DNA of 64,000 nt from Prochlorococcus sp. MIT 1223 (GCF_034092465.1 NZ_CP139303.1:1516865-1580864), one strand, 5' to 3'. Counted from the first letter of the stretch, positions 23,695 through 33,276 are shown. Made by a program: numbers and translations. The notes: a model not told the origin generated them from the sequence alone.

Positions 23695-24755
23695 AAGCCT
23701 TTAGTCCAAAGGGCATGCTTCACAAGGGGTGGAGTGCTCAAGTTGAGGACTATGCCATTACATGCGGATGGGTCCTACAAGGTAAAGCCTTTTTGGTGGG
23801 CGACTCTGTAGGTGGGATTTATGCATTTGAGGGTAAGTCTGGAGATGTTATTTGGAATAAAAAGGAGGTACATAAGGGCGGATTACTTGCAATGTCTATT
23901 CATCCTGATGGAAATTCTTTTTCTACTGCAGGCCAGGATGGCCAAGTTTTGATATGGGATAGCAAAGAAGGTCAGTTAAGTAAGGTTTTGGATCTTGGAA
24001 AAGGTTGGGCTGAGAATATCAAATGGTCTCCTGACGGCAATTTCTTAGCGGTAACTCTTTCCAGATACGTCTATGTTTTCTGTGCTAATGGTCAAGAGCA
24101 ATGGTGCTCAGGCGAACATCCAAGTACAGTCAGTGCCATTGAATGGTCGAAGTCGAATGAACTGGCAACTGCATGCTATGGCCGAGTAACTTTTTTCGAC
24201 GTAGTTAATAAAAAGGTGAATCAGAAATTGGAATGGCAAGGTTCACTAATCTCTATGGTGCTGAGCCCTAATGGTGACATTGTGGTTTGCGGTAGTCAGG
24301 ACAATTCTGTACATTTCTGGCGAAGGTCAACTAATCAAGACTCAGAAATGACTGGCTATCCTGGTAAACCAAGCCAACTGGCATTTGATCATAGTGGCAC
24401 GCTTCTAGCTACAGGAGGGAGTGAAATAGTAACGGTTTGGAGTTTTCACGGGAATGGTCCTGAAGGTACAGTCCCAGGCCAATTAACTCTTCATAATGAT
24501 TTTATTTCTAGTCTTTCTTTTTCTCATAACGGAATGTTATTGGCTTCAGCAGCGAGGGATGGTTCGGTTTTTGTGTGGTTTCTCAATAATAACGGTCAAG
24601 GTGATCCAGTAGGAGGTGCATTTGCAGGAGAACTTGTTAGCCAAATTGCATGGCGACCTGATGACTGCGCTCTCGCTGCCGTGAATGCAAAAGGAGGGAT
24701 TATTATTTGGGATTTTAAAGTGCGTACTGAAACATCTGCCAAAGGATTTGCATGA
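23682..24755 (+). CDS. WD40 repeat beta-propeller protein
   Basis: A 357-residue protein with about seven WD-type repeats (SIHPDGNSFSTAGQDGQVLIWD, ASAARDGSVFVW, GGIIIWDF) filling nearly its whole length, so it is probably a single propeller without a catalytic domain. No signal peptide is seen, so it is cytoplasmic. It overlaps the GTPase gene, and the tight coupling suggests a partner or scaffold for zinc delivery (inference). Confidence 0.8.
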   Translation: MPGIEAFSPKGMLHKGWSAQVEDYAITCGWVLQGKAFLVGDSVGGIYAFEGKSGDVIWNKKEVHKGGLLAMSIHPDGNSFSTAGQDGQVLIWDSKEGQLSKVLDLGKGWAENIKWSPDGNFLAVTLSRYVYVFCANGQEQWCSGEHPSTVSAIEWSKSNELATACYGRVTFFDVVNKKVNQKLEWQGSLISMVLSPNGDIVVCGSQDNSVHFWRRSTNQDSEMTGYPGKPSQLAFDHSGTLLATGGSEIVTVWSFHGNGPEGTVPGQLTLHNDFISSLSFSHNGMLLASAARDGSVFVWFLNNNGQGDPVGGAFAGELVSQIAWRPDDCALAAVNAKGGIIIWDFKVRTETSAKGFA

Positions 24756-24837
24756 TTAGACCTTGTCTAGTGTGAAATAGTCCAATTATTTTTGCCTTGC
24801 ACAAAACTTCTAAGACGCGCTTTGATATCAAATGATT

Positions 24838-24915
24838 TGTGATGTTAGACGCTTGCTAGTATGGCTTTCTAGAAAGTGCTGAGATCCCTTGATAGAGTTG
24901 ATTGTTCGCTTCTTC
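24838..24915. repeat. partial stem-loop-repeat-like sequence
   Basis: CTTGCTAGTATGG and GAGATCCCTTGATAG resemble the flank unit and arm of the dispersed repeat, but the CATTAGCCAGTAG core is absent. The gap 24756-24979 holds nothing else. Confidence 0.35.
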
Positions 24916-24979
24916 TAGTGCAATGCTTAGACAGAAGTTCTCAGTCAAATCCTATTTTTAAAAGCATCTATAAAAATAA

Positions 24980-25852
24980 ATGATCGATCTCAAGCGCAAC
25001 GGAAAAAAAGAAATTGTAAAAGCAACTGGAGTGCGTAGTAGAGAATCGTCTTCTTATACCCCAAATCAAACCGCAGATTTCAAAATTAGTAGAGGTCGTT
25101 TTTCTAACTTCCTGAGTTGCAAACGTTGCTTCTATCTAGACCGAGTAATGGGTCTTGATCCTCCTGGAACGCCAGGTTGGACACTCAATGAAACTACTGA
25201 CTTTCTACTGAAAAAAGAGTTTGATGAGTGCAGAGAATCACAGACACCACATCGTTTATTTGTCCCTAACGGATTGGGTCATGTGGTTCCTTTTGATCAT
25301 CCAGAAATGGATAACTGGAGGAACTCTCTTCATCGTGGATTGATGCTCAGACACAAAGAGACAAGCATCATTTTGACGGGTGGTGTAGACGATATTTGGC
25401 TAGATACAAGAACTAAACAATTGATAGTTGTGGACTACAAATCTCAGGCAAAGAATGGACTAGTAAGCAAACAGGAATATCTAGATGATCCATACCATGA
25501 GGGATACAAACTTCAAATGAACTTCTATGCCTACCTTCTTAAAGGCATGGGATTTGATGTTCATCCAACGTCTTACTTTTTAGTGTGTAATGCCAAGAGA
25601 GATGGTGATGGATTCCATAAGACGATGAACTTTGATGAGTACCTCGTTCCCTACAATTGGACTACTGATGGACTGGAAGATCAAATTGATGAGATGGTTG
25701 ATTTGATGAATCAACACGAAATTCCTGAACCTAATGAATGTTGTAAGAACTGTGCTTATGCCGATCAATATGCAAAAGCAGTTCATCTAACAAGTAACAG
25801 TGGCGCTCAGAGTATTCAAAGAACACTATTTTCTTCAGCAGATGAGATATAA
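24980..25852 (+). CDS. PD-(D/E)XK nuclease, Cas4/RecB-like
   Basis: A 290-residue protein. FSNFLSCKRCFYLDRV near residue 42 is the entry motif of the RecB/Cas4 group. GGVDDIW followed by LIVVDYKSQ supplies the D...D-Y-K active site, and LQMNFYAYLL is the QxxxY-like motif. Cysteines near the start (SCKRC) and end (CCKNC) could hold an iron-sulfur cluster, as in Cas4/AddB. No cas genes are nearby. It is probably a repair or recombination exonuclease (inference). Confidence 0.8.
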   Translation: MIDLKRNGKKEIVKATGVRSRESSSYTPNQTADFKISRGRFSNFLSCKRCFYLDRVMGLDPPGTPGWTLNETTDFLLKKEFDECRESQTPHRLFVPNGLGHVVPFDHPEMDNWRNSLHRGLMLRHKETSIILTGGVDDIWLDTRTKQLIVVDYKSQAKNGLVSKQEYLDDPYHEGYKLQMNFYAYLLKGMGFDVHPTSYFLVCNAKRDGDGFHKTMNFDEYLVPYNWTTDGLEDQIDEMVDLMNQHEIPEPNECCKNCAYADQYAKAVHLTSNSGAQSIQRTLFSSADEI

Positions 25853-25890
25853 TTTAGTTTAGATATTCTTGATAAAGAAGGTTCTTTTTA

Positions 25891-27807
25891 ATGTGTGGCT
25901 TTGTTGGAGTTATATCAAATCACTCTACGCCAGTAAAAAAATTAAAAGAGGCACTTAAGATAATTAATTATAGAGGTCCGGACTCGTCTGGCATATATCA
26001 AGATAAAAACGTTCAATTAGGATTTAATAGGCTATCGATACAAGATATCAGTGATGCAGGAGATCAGCCGATGGAATCTTTTTGCAAGAGATATATTATT
26101 GTTTTTAATGGAGAAATATATAATTACAATGAAATAAAAAAAGCATTAGATAAATCTAATAAATCTTTCCAATGGAAATCAAAAGGTGATACAGAAGTCC
26201 TTTTGAATTGTATAAAATATAAAGGGTTAGAAGAGACACTTAAAATAATAGAAGGAATGTTTGCTTTTGCTCTTTGGGATAAATTAAGAAATAAAATATA
26301 TCTATGCCGTGACCATTTTGGACAAAAACCTTTATTCTATTCTACTGAAGACTTTGAGGGAGAAAAATCTATTCTTTTAGCTTCTGAAGCAAAAGCTTTT
26401 ATTCCATATAAACATAAACTTGAAGTAGACATAAAAAAAGCTTTCCCATCATTATTTCTAACCGGTATGCCTTTGGAAGGATCAATTTTTAAAAGTGTTA
26501 AAAGTATTCTTCCTGGTACATACATACAAATAGATGTAGATACTATTTCAATAGAATCTGTTACTGAATACTTTCATCCTAGCTCATTAGTCGATGAAAA
26601 TAAATATAATTATTACTCTAAAAGATCATTGAATGATCTAACTGATGAGTTAGATTATTTAATGAATCAATCAGTAAATAAACATTGTATTTCTGATGCT
26701 GGAGTAGGACTTTTATTTAGTACTGGAGTTGATTCTAATCTAATTACAACCTACTTAAGTAATGATAAGAAAAAGAAATTATATCATGCTTCATCATCTT
26801 CTACAAAGCTATTTGGATTCCCTCAGAAGATAGCATCTCTTAATAATTTAAATCTAGTCTCTTTAAATGTGGATGAGCCTAATCCTATTTATCAGCTCCC
26901 AAAACTTTTATGGTCATATGAAGAACCTAATAAATTAGAAGGTCTTATCCTTTCACAATTATGCAAGCTATCGAGATTAGATGGTATTAAAGTATTGTTA
27001 TCAGGCTGTGCTGCTGATGAATTGTTCGGTGGGTACAGTTACTTTAGTGGGATGTGTTGGAACCAAAGAATTAATCAAATTTCTAAATTTATACCATTAG
27101 GTCTTATCCTTAATAAATTATTCTCTACCGAAGCACTTGCTTATGGATGTTCAGAACATTACAATCTATATTCACCTACTTCTTTCTCAGCAATCACACC
27201 ATTACTTGCTTATTCATTAAAAGGAGATGAATTAAATAATAACTTTACTAGGGCTATGCAAAGCTATTCATTTATTAGCTCTAGCTTGGAGAGGCATGCT
27301 AATTCTTTTCTTTTAGATGAGATATCATCTAGATTACCTAGGTTTTTGTTACGGAATGATCGTTTTAGCATGATGGAGTCTATAGAATTAAGAGTACCTT
27401 ACTTAGATCAAAAGATTGTATCTTTTGCTGTGAATATTTCTTCGTTAAGGAGAGGGAATCCATTTAGTCTAAATCACTCAAAGAAAGGAAAGATACTAAT
27501 AAGAAAACTTATAGAAGATAAATATAAGGGTAAATTTAGAATGCAAAATTTCCCTAAGAAAGGACCTACATTTAATTGTGATAAGCAATTAGATTTAGCA
27601 GTTGGATCTTGCGAATTTCATCATTTGAGTAATCTGCTTGGAATATCTAGAGATTCAATTGCAAAACTCATGGGTATAGGTGCTTATGGTTCTAGTTTCT
27701 CAAATAGGACAAAATACTCTTTTCTTTCTTTTGAGTTGATTATGATGATGTATGAGTCATCTATGAGTATAAATGAAGTTGAAAATTATCTTTTCGAGTT
27801 AATCTAA
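25891..27807 (+). CDS. asnB: glutamine-hydrolysing asparagine synthetase-like protein
   Basis: A 638-residue protein. It begins MCGFVGV, so Cys2 is the glutaminase nucleophile after Met removal. NYRGPDSSG and FNGEIYNY complete the class II amidotransferase domain. The ATP pyrophosphatase loop reads STGVDS instead of SGGxDS, and a later LSGCAADELFGGY is standard. It may amidate asparagine or a surface-sugar precursor. The two methyltransferases on the opposite strand downstream suggest the latter. Confidence 0.85.
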   Translation: MCGFVGVISNHSTPVKKLKEALKIINYRGPDSSGIYQDKNVQLGFNRLSIQDISDAGDQPMESFCKRYIIVFNGEIYNYNEIKKALDKSNKSFQWKSKGDTEVLLNCIKYKGLEETLKIIEGMFAFALWDKLRNKIYLCRDHFGQKPLFYSTEDFEGEKSILLASEAKAFIPYKHKLEVDIKKAFPSLFLTGMPLEGSIFKSVKSILPGTYIQIDVDTISIESVTEYFHPSSLVDENKYNYYSKRSLNDLTDELDYLMNQSVNKHCISDAGVGLLFSTGVDSNLITTYLSNDKKKKLYHASSSSTKLFGFPQKIASLNNLNLVSLNVDEPNPIYQLPKLLWSYEEPNKLEGLILSQLCKLSRLDGIKVLLSGCAADELFGGYSYFSGMCWNQRINQISKFIPLGLILNKLFSTEALAYGCSEHYNLYSPTSFSAITPLLAYSLKGDELNNNFTRAMQSYSFISSSLERHANSFLLDEISSRLPRFLLRNDRFSMMESIELRVPYLDQKIVSFAVNISSLRRGNPFSLNHSKKGKILIRKLIEDKYKGKFRMQNFPKKGPTFNCDKQLDLAVGSCEFHHLSNLLGISRDSIAKLMGIGAYGSSFSNRTKYSFLSFELIMMMYESSMSINEVENYLFELI

Positions 27808-27880
27808 TTATGCGGAATATTTTGTTTAGCTAATCAGTTTTTATTTAAGATTTTAATAAATTATTAGTAAAAGTAACTAT

Positions 27881-29020
27881 TTAGACTTCGATAATACATT
27901 CAAATTGTTGTGATGAAACTGGACACCTTTTCCAGCTTGATATCAAACCTTTGTAATCTTTTAAACTGCAATTAATAGATTGATACTCTTTCGATTCTAA
28001 TAAAGGGAAAAAATGTGTAAATGGAAAAATATCAAAGTATTTAACATTTCCAGATAGGTTATAATCTAATATTGTTTGATTATTAGACCAACTATAGAAG
28101 GTATTTTTCAGATAGTATGGAGATGAGGAAACTCTATTTACAATATGCTTTAATTTGGAATTTTTATAAAGCTTTGAGTTTATATATTCTTTAAAGTGTA
28201 TAGAACTCATCTCACCAAGTGATACATAATTGCAGCATAAGTCAAAGGATTCATTTGATGCTATTTCAAATAAATGTGCTGGTACTAAATTAATTATATT
28301 TCCTTCAAAGGATAAAGAGTCCGTAGTTTTATTAATAATATTTATCTCTTTGTCTTTAAAAATACTTTTAATATAATATGCAGCGAGGGGTATGTTTTCA
28401 CCTAATTCTATAAGAGTATAGTTTTTACTTGGATATGTTTCAGCCAAGAGGGATATAAAGCCACCATAGCAACCTCCAATATCAACTATAGAATGAATAT
28501 TTTTCATTGTTTCTTTCCCTAATGTGAAAAACAAGCGTTCTCTTAGGTAAAGATATCTTAGCCATCTTAGATTCCATTTAAAAGTAGAATCAAGCTTCAT
28601 TATTGGCGGATTACCAATATCATTAATTGATTTATTGTAATTTGAAACTCCTAATTGAGAACGTTTATATTGTGAATAATTCCACATAATCCAATCTCTT
28701 TCAGCATAAGCAAAGGGATGCAAATATTTTAGAAGACTTCTAATAGTGTATTTAGAAATATTCTGAAATCTGTTTTTGCCTTTCAGGCACTTATATCCAT
28801 TAAGCGAATGCATTTCCCCTATAATAGAATTACTTTCTGGATGACGAAAGTTCAAAAGAAAGTCTTTGCATAATGATTTATCTTCTAATATACTTCTTTG
28901 TTTTAGAATTCTACTTTTGTAACTGCGTTCAATATTTGATAGGTATGAATCGTCTGTAAAACTGAATAGTCTAGAAGATAAGCTTTTTAATATTGAAGAT
29001 TTAGAATTTATAGTGAACAA
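27881..29020 (-). CDS. putative sugar/surface O-methyltransferase
   Basis: A 379-residue protein. Residues about 190-240 carry a SAM-binding fold (IVDIGGCYGGFISLLAETYPSK, TLIELGENI). A long N-terminal helical region precedes it. The layout is like putative sugar O-methyltransferases in surface-polysaccharide clusters. It is convergent with the asparagine synthetase gene, and its (+) end lies 30 bases from the next methyltransferase on the same strand. Confidence 0.65.
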   Translation of the reverse strand: MFTINSKSSILKSLSSRLFSFTDDSYLSNIERSYKSRILKQRSILEDKSLCKDFLLNFRHPESNSIIGEMHSLNGYKCLKGKNRFQNISKYTIRSLLKYLHPFAYAERDWIMWNYSQYKRSQLGVSNYNKSINDIGNPPIMKLDSTFKWNLRWLRYLYLRERLFFTLGKETMKNIHSIVDIGGCYGGFISLLAETYPSKNYTLIELGENIPLAAYYIKSIFKDKEINIINKTTDSLSFEGNIINLVPAHLFEIASNESFDLCCNYVSLGEMSSIHFKEYINSKLYKNSKLKHIVNRVSSSPYYLKNTFYSWSNNQTILDYNLSGNVKYFDIFPFTHFFPLLESKEYQSINCSLKDYKGLISSWKRCPVSSQQFECIIEV

Positions 29021-29050
29021 ATTAATAAGAGAGTTAATTAATTATAGTAA

Positions 29051-29749
29051 CTATTTTATTGCTAAAAAGCCTTCAAAACATATAAATTTATATATACTCA
29101 TAACATCTTTGAATCCAGCCCTTTTTAATAAATCCATATTCCCTTTATGTGAGAAGGGTTCAAGTACTCCCTTCAAGCTTTGTGCTTTTGATAAGATGTT
29201 TTCGGCAGTATAATTTTGCTTGACTTTATACTCAGTATAAATTTGAGTCATGTAATCTTGAAACCTTGCATCGGGCGCCCGCACTTTCTCAAACATAAGA
29301 AAACTAGACCCCCATTCTAGTGATTCATATATTTTAGAAATAATATCTTGCCTACAAGCTGTTGGTATAAATTGCATAGTATAGTAGGAAGTTATAAACG
29401 ATGACTTTTCAAGACTAATGTCTCTAATATCTGAATTTATAAAGTTAATTTGATTATACTTTCTTTGACTATCTTTACACATCTCTTCTACAGGCTCTAT
29501 TCCTATTAATTCGAGGTTTTTTTCTAAATGTCGTTTATGTAAATTTCCTAGAAATTTCCCAGAAGAAGATCCTATATCATAAACTCTAGAATTTTGACTG
29601 CAAAAAAAATCACTAGTCCATAAACCTAGGTCGTGTGTAAGCTTGTAGCATGGAATAGATCTTTCTATATGTGTTTCAAACTTATCTAACGGTATATCCT
29701 CAAAAGACCAAGAAGCAGAACCTTTTTTTATATTTTCGCCTAAATTCAT
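29051..29749 (-). CDS. class I SAM-dependent methyltransferase
   Basis: A 232-residue protein. VYDIGSSSGKFLGNL is motif I, LELIGIEP motif II and SFITSYYTMQFI motif IV. The later FEKVRAPDARFQDYM resembles the CmoA-type carboxy-SAM synthase / tRNA-wobble group, so a tRNA-related role is also possible. It is upstream of, and probably co-transcribed with, the methyltransferase at 27881. Confidence 0.7.
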   Translation of the reverse strand: MNLGENIKKGSASWSFEDIPLDKFETHIERSIPCYKLTHDLGLWTSDFFCSQNSRVYDIGSSSGKFLGNLHKRHLEKNLELIGIEPVEEMCKDSQRKYNQINFINSDIRDISLEKSSFITSYYTMQFIPTACRQDIISKIYESLEWGSSFLMFEKVRAPDARFQDYMTQIYTEYKVKQNYTAENILSKAQSLKGVLEPFSHKGNMDLLKRAGFKDVMSIYKFICFEGFLAIK

Positions 29750-29768
29750 TTTTCAGAATCAGATGATT

Positions 29769-29807
29769 TAATTGCTCTAGCGTTGATCATCATCGTTAGA
29801 GCAATTA
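29769..29807. terminator. hairpin
   Basis: 14-base arms at 29769-29782 and 29794-29807 pair with one G-U. It is AT-rich at the base and lies just upstream of the (-) methyltransferase. Confidence 0.4.
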
Positions 29808-29864
29808 ACTAATTATACGACTATCTCAGCTCGCTTTCCTTCTATGCTTGATGAATCTTCTTGC

Positions 29865-29975
29865 TATAACTTTGTTGGAATAGATTTTCGCGAATCGCTG
29901 CTCTACATAGGTATAAGTTGTAGCTCAATTTTTATTAGCCAGTAGTTAATTTTATTCATATCTATGGGGTTAGGT
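29865..29975. repeat. dispersed stem-loop repeat, copy 10
   Basis: The core ATTAGCCAGTAGTTAATTT is at 29935-29953. The left arm ACATAGGTATA and right arm ATCTATGGGG pair through CATAG/CTATG, a pairing different from copies 1 and 6. A TTGCTATAACTTTGTTGGAAT unit precedes it. Confidence 0.7.
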
Positions 29976-30033
29976 CTAAAAGAGCGGCTTATTTAAAGTC
30001 TTCTAATTTTGATAATTGACGAAGTCTTTAGTT

Positions 30034-30102
30034 ATGTCAGATAAGAAGAAGAGAAAGAATTGTACAAAGAAGAAATATCCAGCCTGGAAGGGCGGTAAAT
30101 GA
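30034..30102 (+). CDS. possible 22-residue lysine-rich peptide
   Basis: ATG to TGA encoding MSDKKKRKNCTKKKYPAW..., strongly basic, with no clear ribosome-binding site. It may be chance. Confidence 0.25.
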   Translation: MSDKKKRKNCTKKKYPAWKGGK

Positions 30103-30139
30103 ATTTGTCATGGTCAATAGGGTCTTCCTAAAGCGGTTT

Positions 30140-30300
30140 CCTTTAAGGATTACTAATCAAAAGTCAAGTGAAACTAATGAGAAAAGGTTTGAATAAAGTT
30201 TCCTCAAAACATAGATTCTTTGTGATGACTAAAGCTCCACTTTTAATGAGCAATTAGTTAGGTTCTTGTCATGCCATTGGGCCTCAGCGAAGAATACTTT
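30140..30300. repeat. dispersed stem-loop repeat, copy 11 (diverged)
   Basis: The flank CCTTTAAGGATTACTAATCAAAA matches 11872-11890. The core is mutated (AATGAGCAATTAGTTAGG), and the right arm ATGCCATTGGGCCTCAGCG follows. Confidence 0.5.
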
Positions 30301-30413
30301 TGAGGTAGAGCTCGAAAAGCCTGTAAATGCACTTTCTAGTCAAGTAAAGGATTGCATGAAATGCTTACTACTTCTCTAAAAAGCTTTATCATCAAACTAA
30401 CTTTGAACCTGCA

Positions 30414-30566
30414 GTGAAAAAAGTTCTTCCAGTAGTACTTGCTCTTTCAATGATTCCTGTCCCTGTACTTTCTTGGGGTTGGGGAGGAGCTGATGGCGAT
30501 TGCCCTTATTCGAAGAATAAAGCAAATCAAGAGAAGACAGAGCAAGTGGACGAGCCAGATCAGTAA
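30414..30566 (+). CDS. small secreted protein
   Basis: 50 residues from GTG. The signal peptide KKVLPVVLALSMIPVPVLS leads to WGWGGADGDCPYSKNKA and an acidic tail. The composition resembles a picocyanobacterial exported family. It stops 3 bases before the transporter start. Confidence 0.55.
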   Translation: MKKVLPVVLALSMIPVPVLSWGWGGADGDCPYSKNKANQEKTEQVDEPDQ

Positions 30567-30569
30567 GTT

Positions 30570-31436
30570 TTGTTTGGGATTATTTCTGCGTTAGGAGCTG
30601 CCAGCTCTTGGACATATGCTTGTTACTTATGGAGAAAGCAGACTAAATATCTCTCTGCTGCACAAATAAATATAACGAAAAATATAATTGCTTTTATTAT
30701 ATTCTTTCCCATTATCTTAACTTTTGACTTTCAATCTAGTTTTAAAGATATTTTTATTCTTTTTTTAAGTGGAATTATAGGAATTTCTGTAGGTGATACT
30801 TTTTATATAATATCTTTAAAAAAAATAGGTACACGCCGTACTCTTACTGTTGAAGCTCTTTCTCCCATTATTGCAACATTTTTAGGGTCAGTTTTTATGG
30901 AAGAGATACTTCCTTTTAAGGTATGGGTAGGAGTTTTTATAGTAAGCATTTCTTTGGTAGGTGTAGCTTTTCAGAAAACCATAAATACTCAATATATTAT
31001 ATCAAATAAAGATAGAAAAGAAGGTTTTATTTTTGCTATTTTTTCAGTATTATGTGCTGTTATTGCTGCCGCTTTATCGAGATCTGTACTCACACAATCT
31101 GATCTAAACCCATTTCAAACTACAGAAATTCGTTTACTTGGAAGCGTTTTTGCTCTCCTTCCTTTCCTAGGGAAAAATTTGACTTATTCAATTAGAATGA
31201 TTCCTTTGAAAATTAAGCTTAGTCTTTTGTTTGCAACATTCTTGGGGACAAATATAGGCATTTTATTGCAGCAAAATGTTTTTAAATTATTGCCTATTGG
31301 ATTAGGTTGGACACTTTTAAGTACTTCTCCAGTAATGGCACTTTTCCTTTCAGGAATGGAAGGAGAGGAGGTTACTTGGAAAACATATCTATTAACTGCA
31401 ACGACAATATTAGGCGTCGGAATAGTATTCATTTGA
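30570..31436 (+). CDS. EamA/DMT-family transporter
   Basis: A 288-residue protein with about ten membrane helices arranged as two repeated EamA halves (GIIGISVGDTFYI...EALSPIIATFLGSVFMEE and the second LSTSPVMALFLSG). It starts at TTG right after the small secreted protein. DMT members export metabolites or amino acids, and no substrate can be read from the sequence. The gap 31437-31988 shows nothing I can support. Confidence 0.8.
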   Translation: MFGIISALGAASSWTYACYLWRKQTKYLSAAQINITKNIIAFIIFFPIILTFDFQSSFKDIFILFLSGIIGISVGDTFYIISLKKIGTRRTLTVEALSPIIATFLGSVFMEEILPFKVWVGVFIVSISLVGVAFQKTINTQYIISNKDRKEGFIFAIFSVLCAVIAAALSRSVLTQSDLNPFQTTEIRLLGSVFALLPFLGKNLTYSIRMIPLKIKLSLLFATFLGTNIGILLQQNVFKLLPIGLGWTLLSTSPVMALFLSGMEGEEVTWKTYLLTATTILGVGIVFI

Positions 31437-31988
31437 GAATTACTCAGCATCTTGTTCTTCTTTCTTGATTAAGCCTGAGTAAAACCTATAGGGGCTTTTG
31501 GTTCCGAAAGTTTGAAAAGAGTTTGAGCAAGATTTAGTCCTTGCTTCTAATCCCTTGCTAGAGAAGCAGTCTCACTCTTGATGGACCAGAATTTAATTAA
31601 TTCTTTCCCCGCGTCCTGACTGGTATATGGGAAAAATTAGTGTTTGTGAATTTTGCGTAAAACGAGCGGTCTGCTAATTAAGTCTGTTGTTTCATCTATT
31701 TCCTCTTACCTGGAAACACTTTCAGACTTCCTAGGATTTTACTTTACTTAGATTCTGGCTCTTTTCTAAATCAGGCTAGGGAAATCTAGTTCTAGTCAGG
31801 TCTGAGGTTAATCTGCAGCAAGAAAGTCTTTCCCCCATATCACCTGATATTACTGCTTTTCGAACAGTTGTATCTTTTGTAGCATTTAAAGTGCTGTTGA
31901 ATTTGCTTCATATCTCATCTTTATATGTTAGGGTTTAAGCGCATTTATGAAATAACGAACTGCTTTTTAGTTTTTCATATCAAAGATT

Positions 31989-32723
31989 ATGACTTCTTCA
32001 AAACAACAAGAAAATATAAAAGAACAAATATCTTGTAAATTAGTTTCTGAAATAATTAGAGATCGTATTAAATCTAATGGTGCAAGATTTCATGCTAATG
32101 ATAATATTTCAGATTATATTCTACCTGGAGAGCTTGAAACTCTTGAAAAAGAAGTTGCTACTAGAGTAAAAGATTTACTTAAGACATTATTAATCGATAT
32201 TGAAAATGATCACAATACTCAAGAAACTGCTGAAAGAGTTTCTAGGATGTATTTAAATGAAGTATTTAAAGGAAGATATTATCCACAGCCTAAAGTAACT
32301 AGCTTCCCTAATGATAAGAGTTTAGATGATATATATACTTTAGGTCCAATAAGTATTCGTTCTGCATGCTCTCATCATATGGTTCCAATATTAGGAGATT
32401 GCTGGATTGGCATTAAACCAGGGGATAAAGTTATTGGAATTTCAAAATTTGCAAGAGTAACTGATTGGGTTTTTTCTAGGCCACATATTCAAGAAGAGGC
32501 TGTCATGATTCTCGCTGATGAAATCGAACGTTTATGTGAACCAAAAGGTTTGGCAATTCTTGTAAAGGCTCAACATTATTGTATGAAATGGAGAGGGATC
32601 AAAGAACCAAATACTAGTATGATTAATACAGTAGTTAGAGGTGAATTTCGAACTGATAAATATTTGAAACAGGAATTCTTAGATCTTGTTAAGCAACAAG
32701 CCAATCCTTCTAATAGCTATTAG
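31989..32723 (+). CDS. folE: GTP cyclohydrolase I
   Basis: A 244-residue protein. The zinc ligands C127-x-H129 (CSHHMVP) and C198 (HYCMKWRG) are present, with the active-site H-H pair and the R-V-x-x-M early motif. The family opens the guanine ring of GTP to give dihydroneopterin triphosphate for folate or pterin synthesis, or the first step towards 7-deazapurines. No queC/D/E genes are adjacent. Sequence drift from the family consensus (DWVFSRPHIQEE) suggests a paralogue. Confidence 0.85.
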   Translation: MTSSKQQENIKEQISCKLVSEIIRDRIKSNGARFHANDNISDYILPGELETLEKEVATRVKDLLKTLLIDIENDHNTQETAERVSRMYLNEVFKGRYYPQPKVTSFPNDKSLDDIYTLGPISIRSACSHHMVPILGDCWIGIKPGDKVIGISKFARVTDWVFSRPHIQEEAVMILADEIERLCEPKGLAILVKAQHYCMKWRGIKEPNTSMINTVVRGEFRTDKYLKQEFLDLVKQQANPSNSY

Positions 32724-33081
32724 AAGAGTTGTCTCTGTAGGAAGAATTTTTATCTATTAAATAGATTCTGCTTTTAATTCATCTTTTTTAGTTATTAAAT
32801 CTGTAGTTTTTAAGGCTTGATTACGATCATCTTTCTTCATTAGAACATGAATTACCTAAATACGTAATTACTTTTCTAAATCACTTAAGGAATTTCCTTC
32901 CTTAATTGGCATTATTTATCCTTCAATTGCTTTATGTTTATAATTTAATTAGAGAATTTTCTTGTTAAAAATCTGCGAATAGATTTTTTATTTTCTTTAC
33001 CTGATAAACCTCTCTAATTACAAATCACTTTTTCTCTTTATGACTGAGAGGTAAATGTTTGAATATGTGGCGCAGTCATTT

Positions 33082-33276
33082 CTACGTTTTATCTTCTTCT
33101 TCAAATTGTTGGTACTTCTTTCTTAATCGTTTGTATTCCTCGTGGAGGCCTCCTAGTTGCCATGAATCTCTAAAACCTCTTGGTCCATCTACGAGGAGTT
33201 TTTCTACCTCAGGTGGATGCCTTTTCATTCTCAAGAACTCTTGCTGCCACGAGGTGTCATTCCATTTAGTACTCAT
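33082..33276 (-). CDS. small hypothetical protein
   Basis: 64 residues from MSTKWNDTSWQQEFL, charged and helical, with W/R-rich segments (GPRGFRDSWQLGG). I preferred it to the opposite-strand frame because its composition is protein-like. The gap 32724-33081 has no firm gene. Confidence 0.5.
   Translation of the reverse strand: MSTKWNDTSWQQEFLRMKRHPPEVEKLLVDGPRGFRDSWQLGGLHEEYKRLRKKYQQFEEEDKT

Noticed and set aside
24980-25852. CRISPR-Cas locus around the Cas4-like gene
   Set aside because: There are no regularly spaced repeats and no other cas genes in the window.
31989-32723. 7-deazaguanine DNA-modification cluster seeded by folE
   Set aside because: No queC, queD, queE or transglycosylase-type gene is nearby.
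32757-32840. 27-residue (-) frame, lysine-rich
   Set aside because: It is short with no ribosome-binding site, and upstream stops in the same frame suggest at most a decayed gene.
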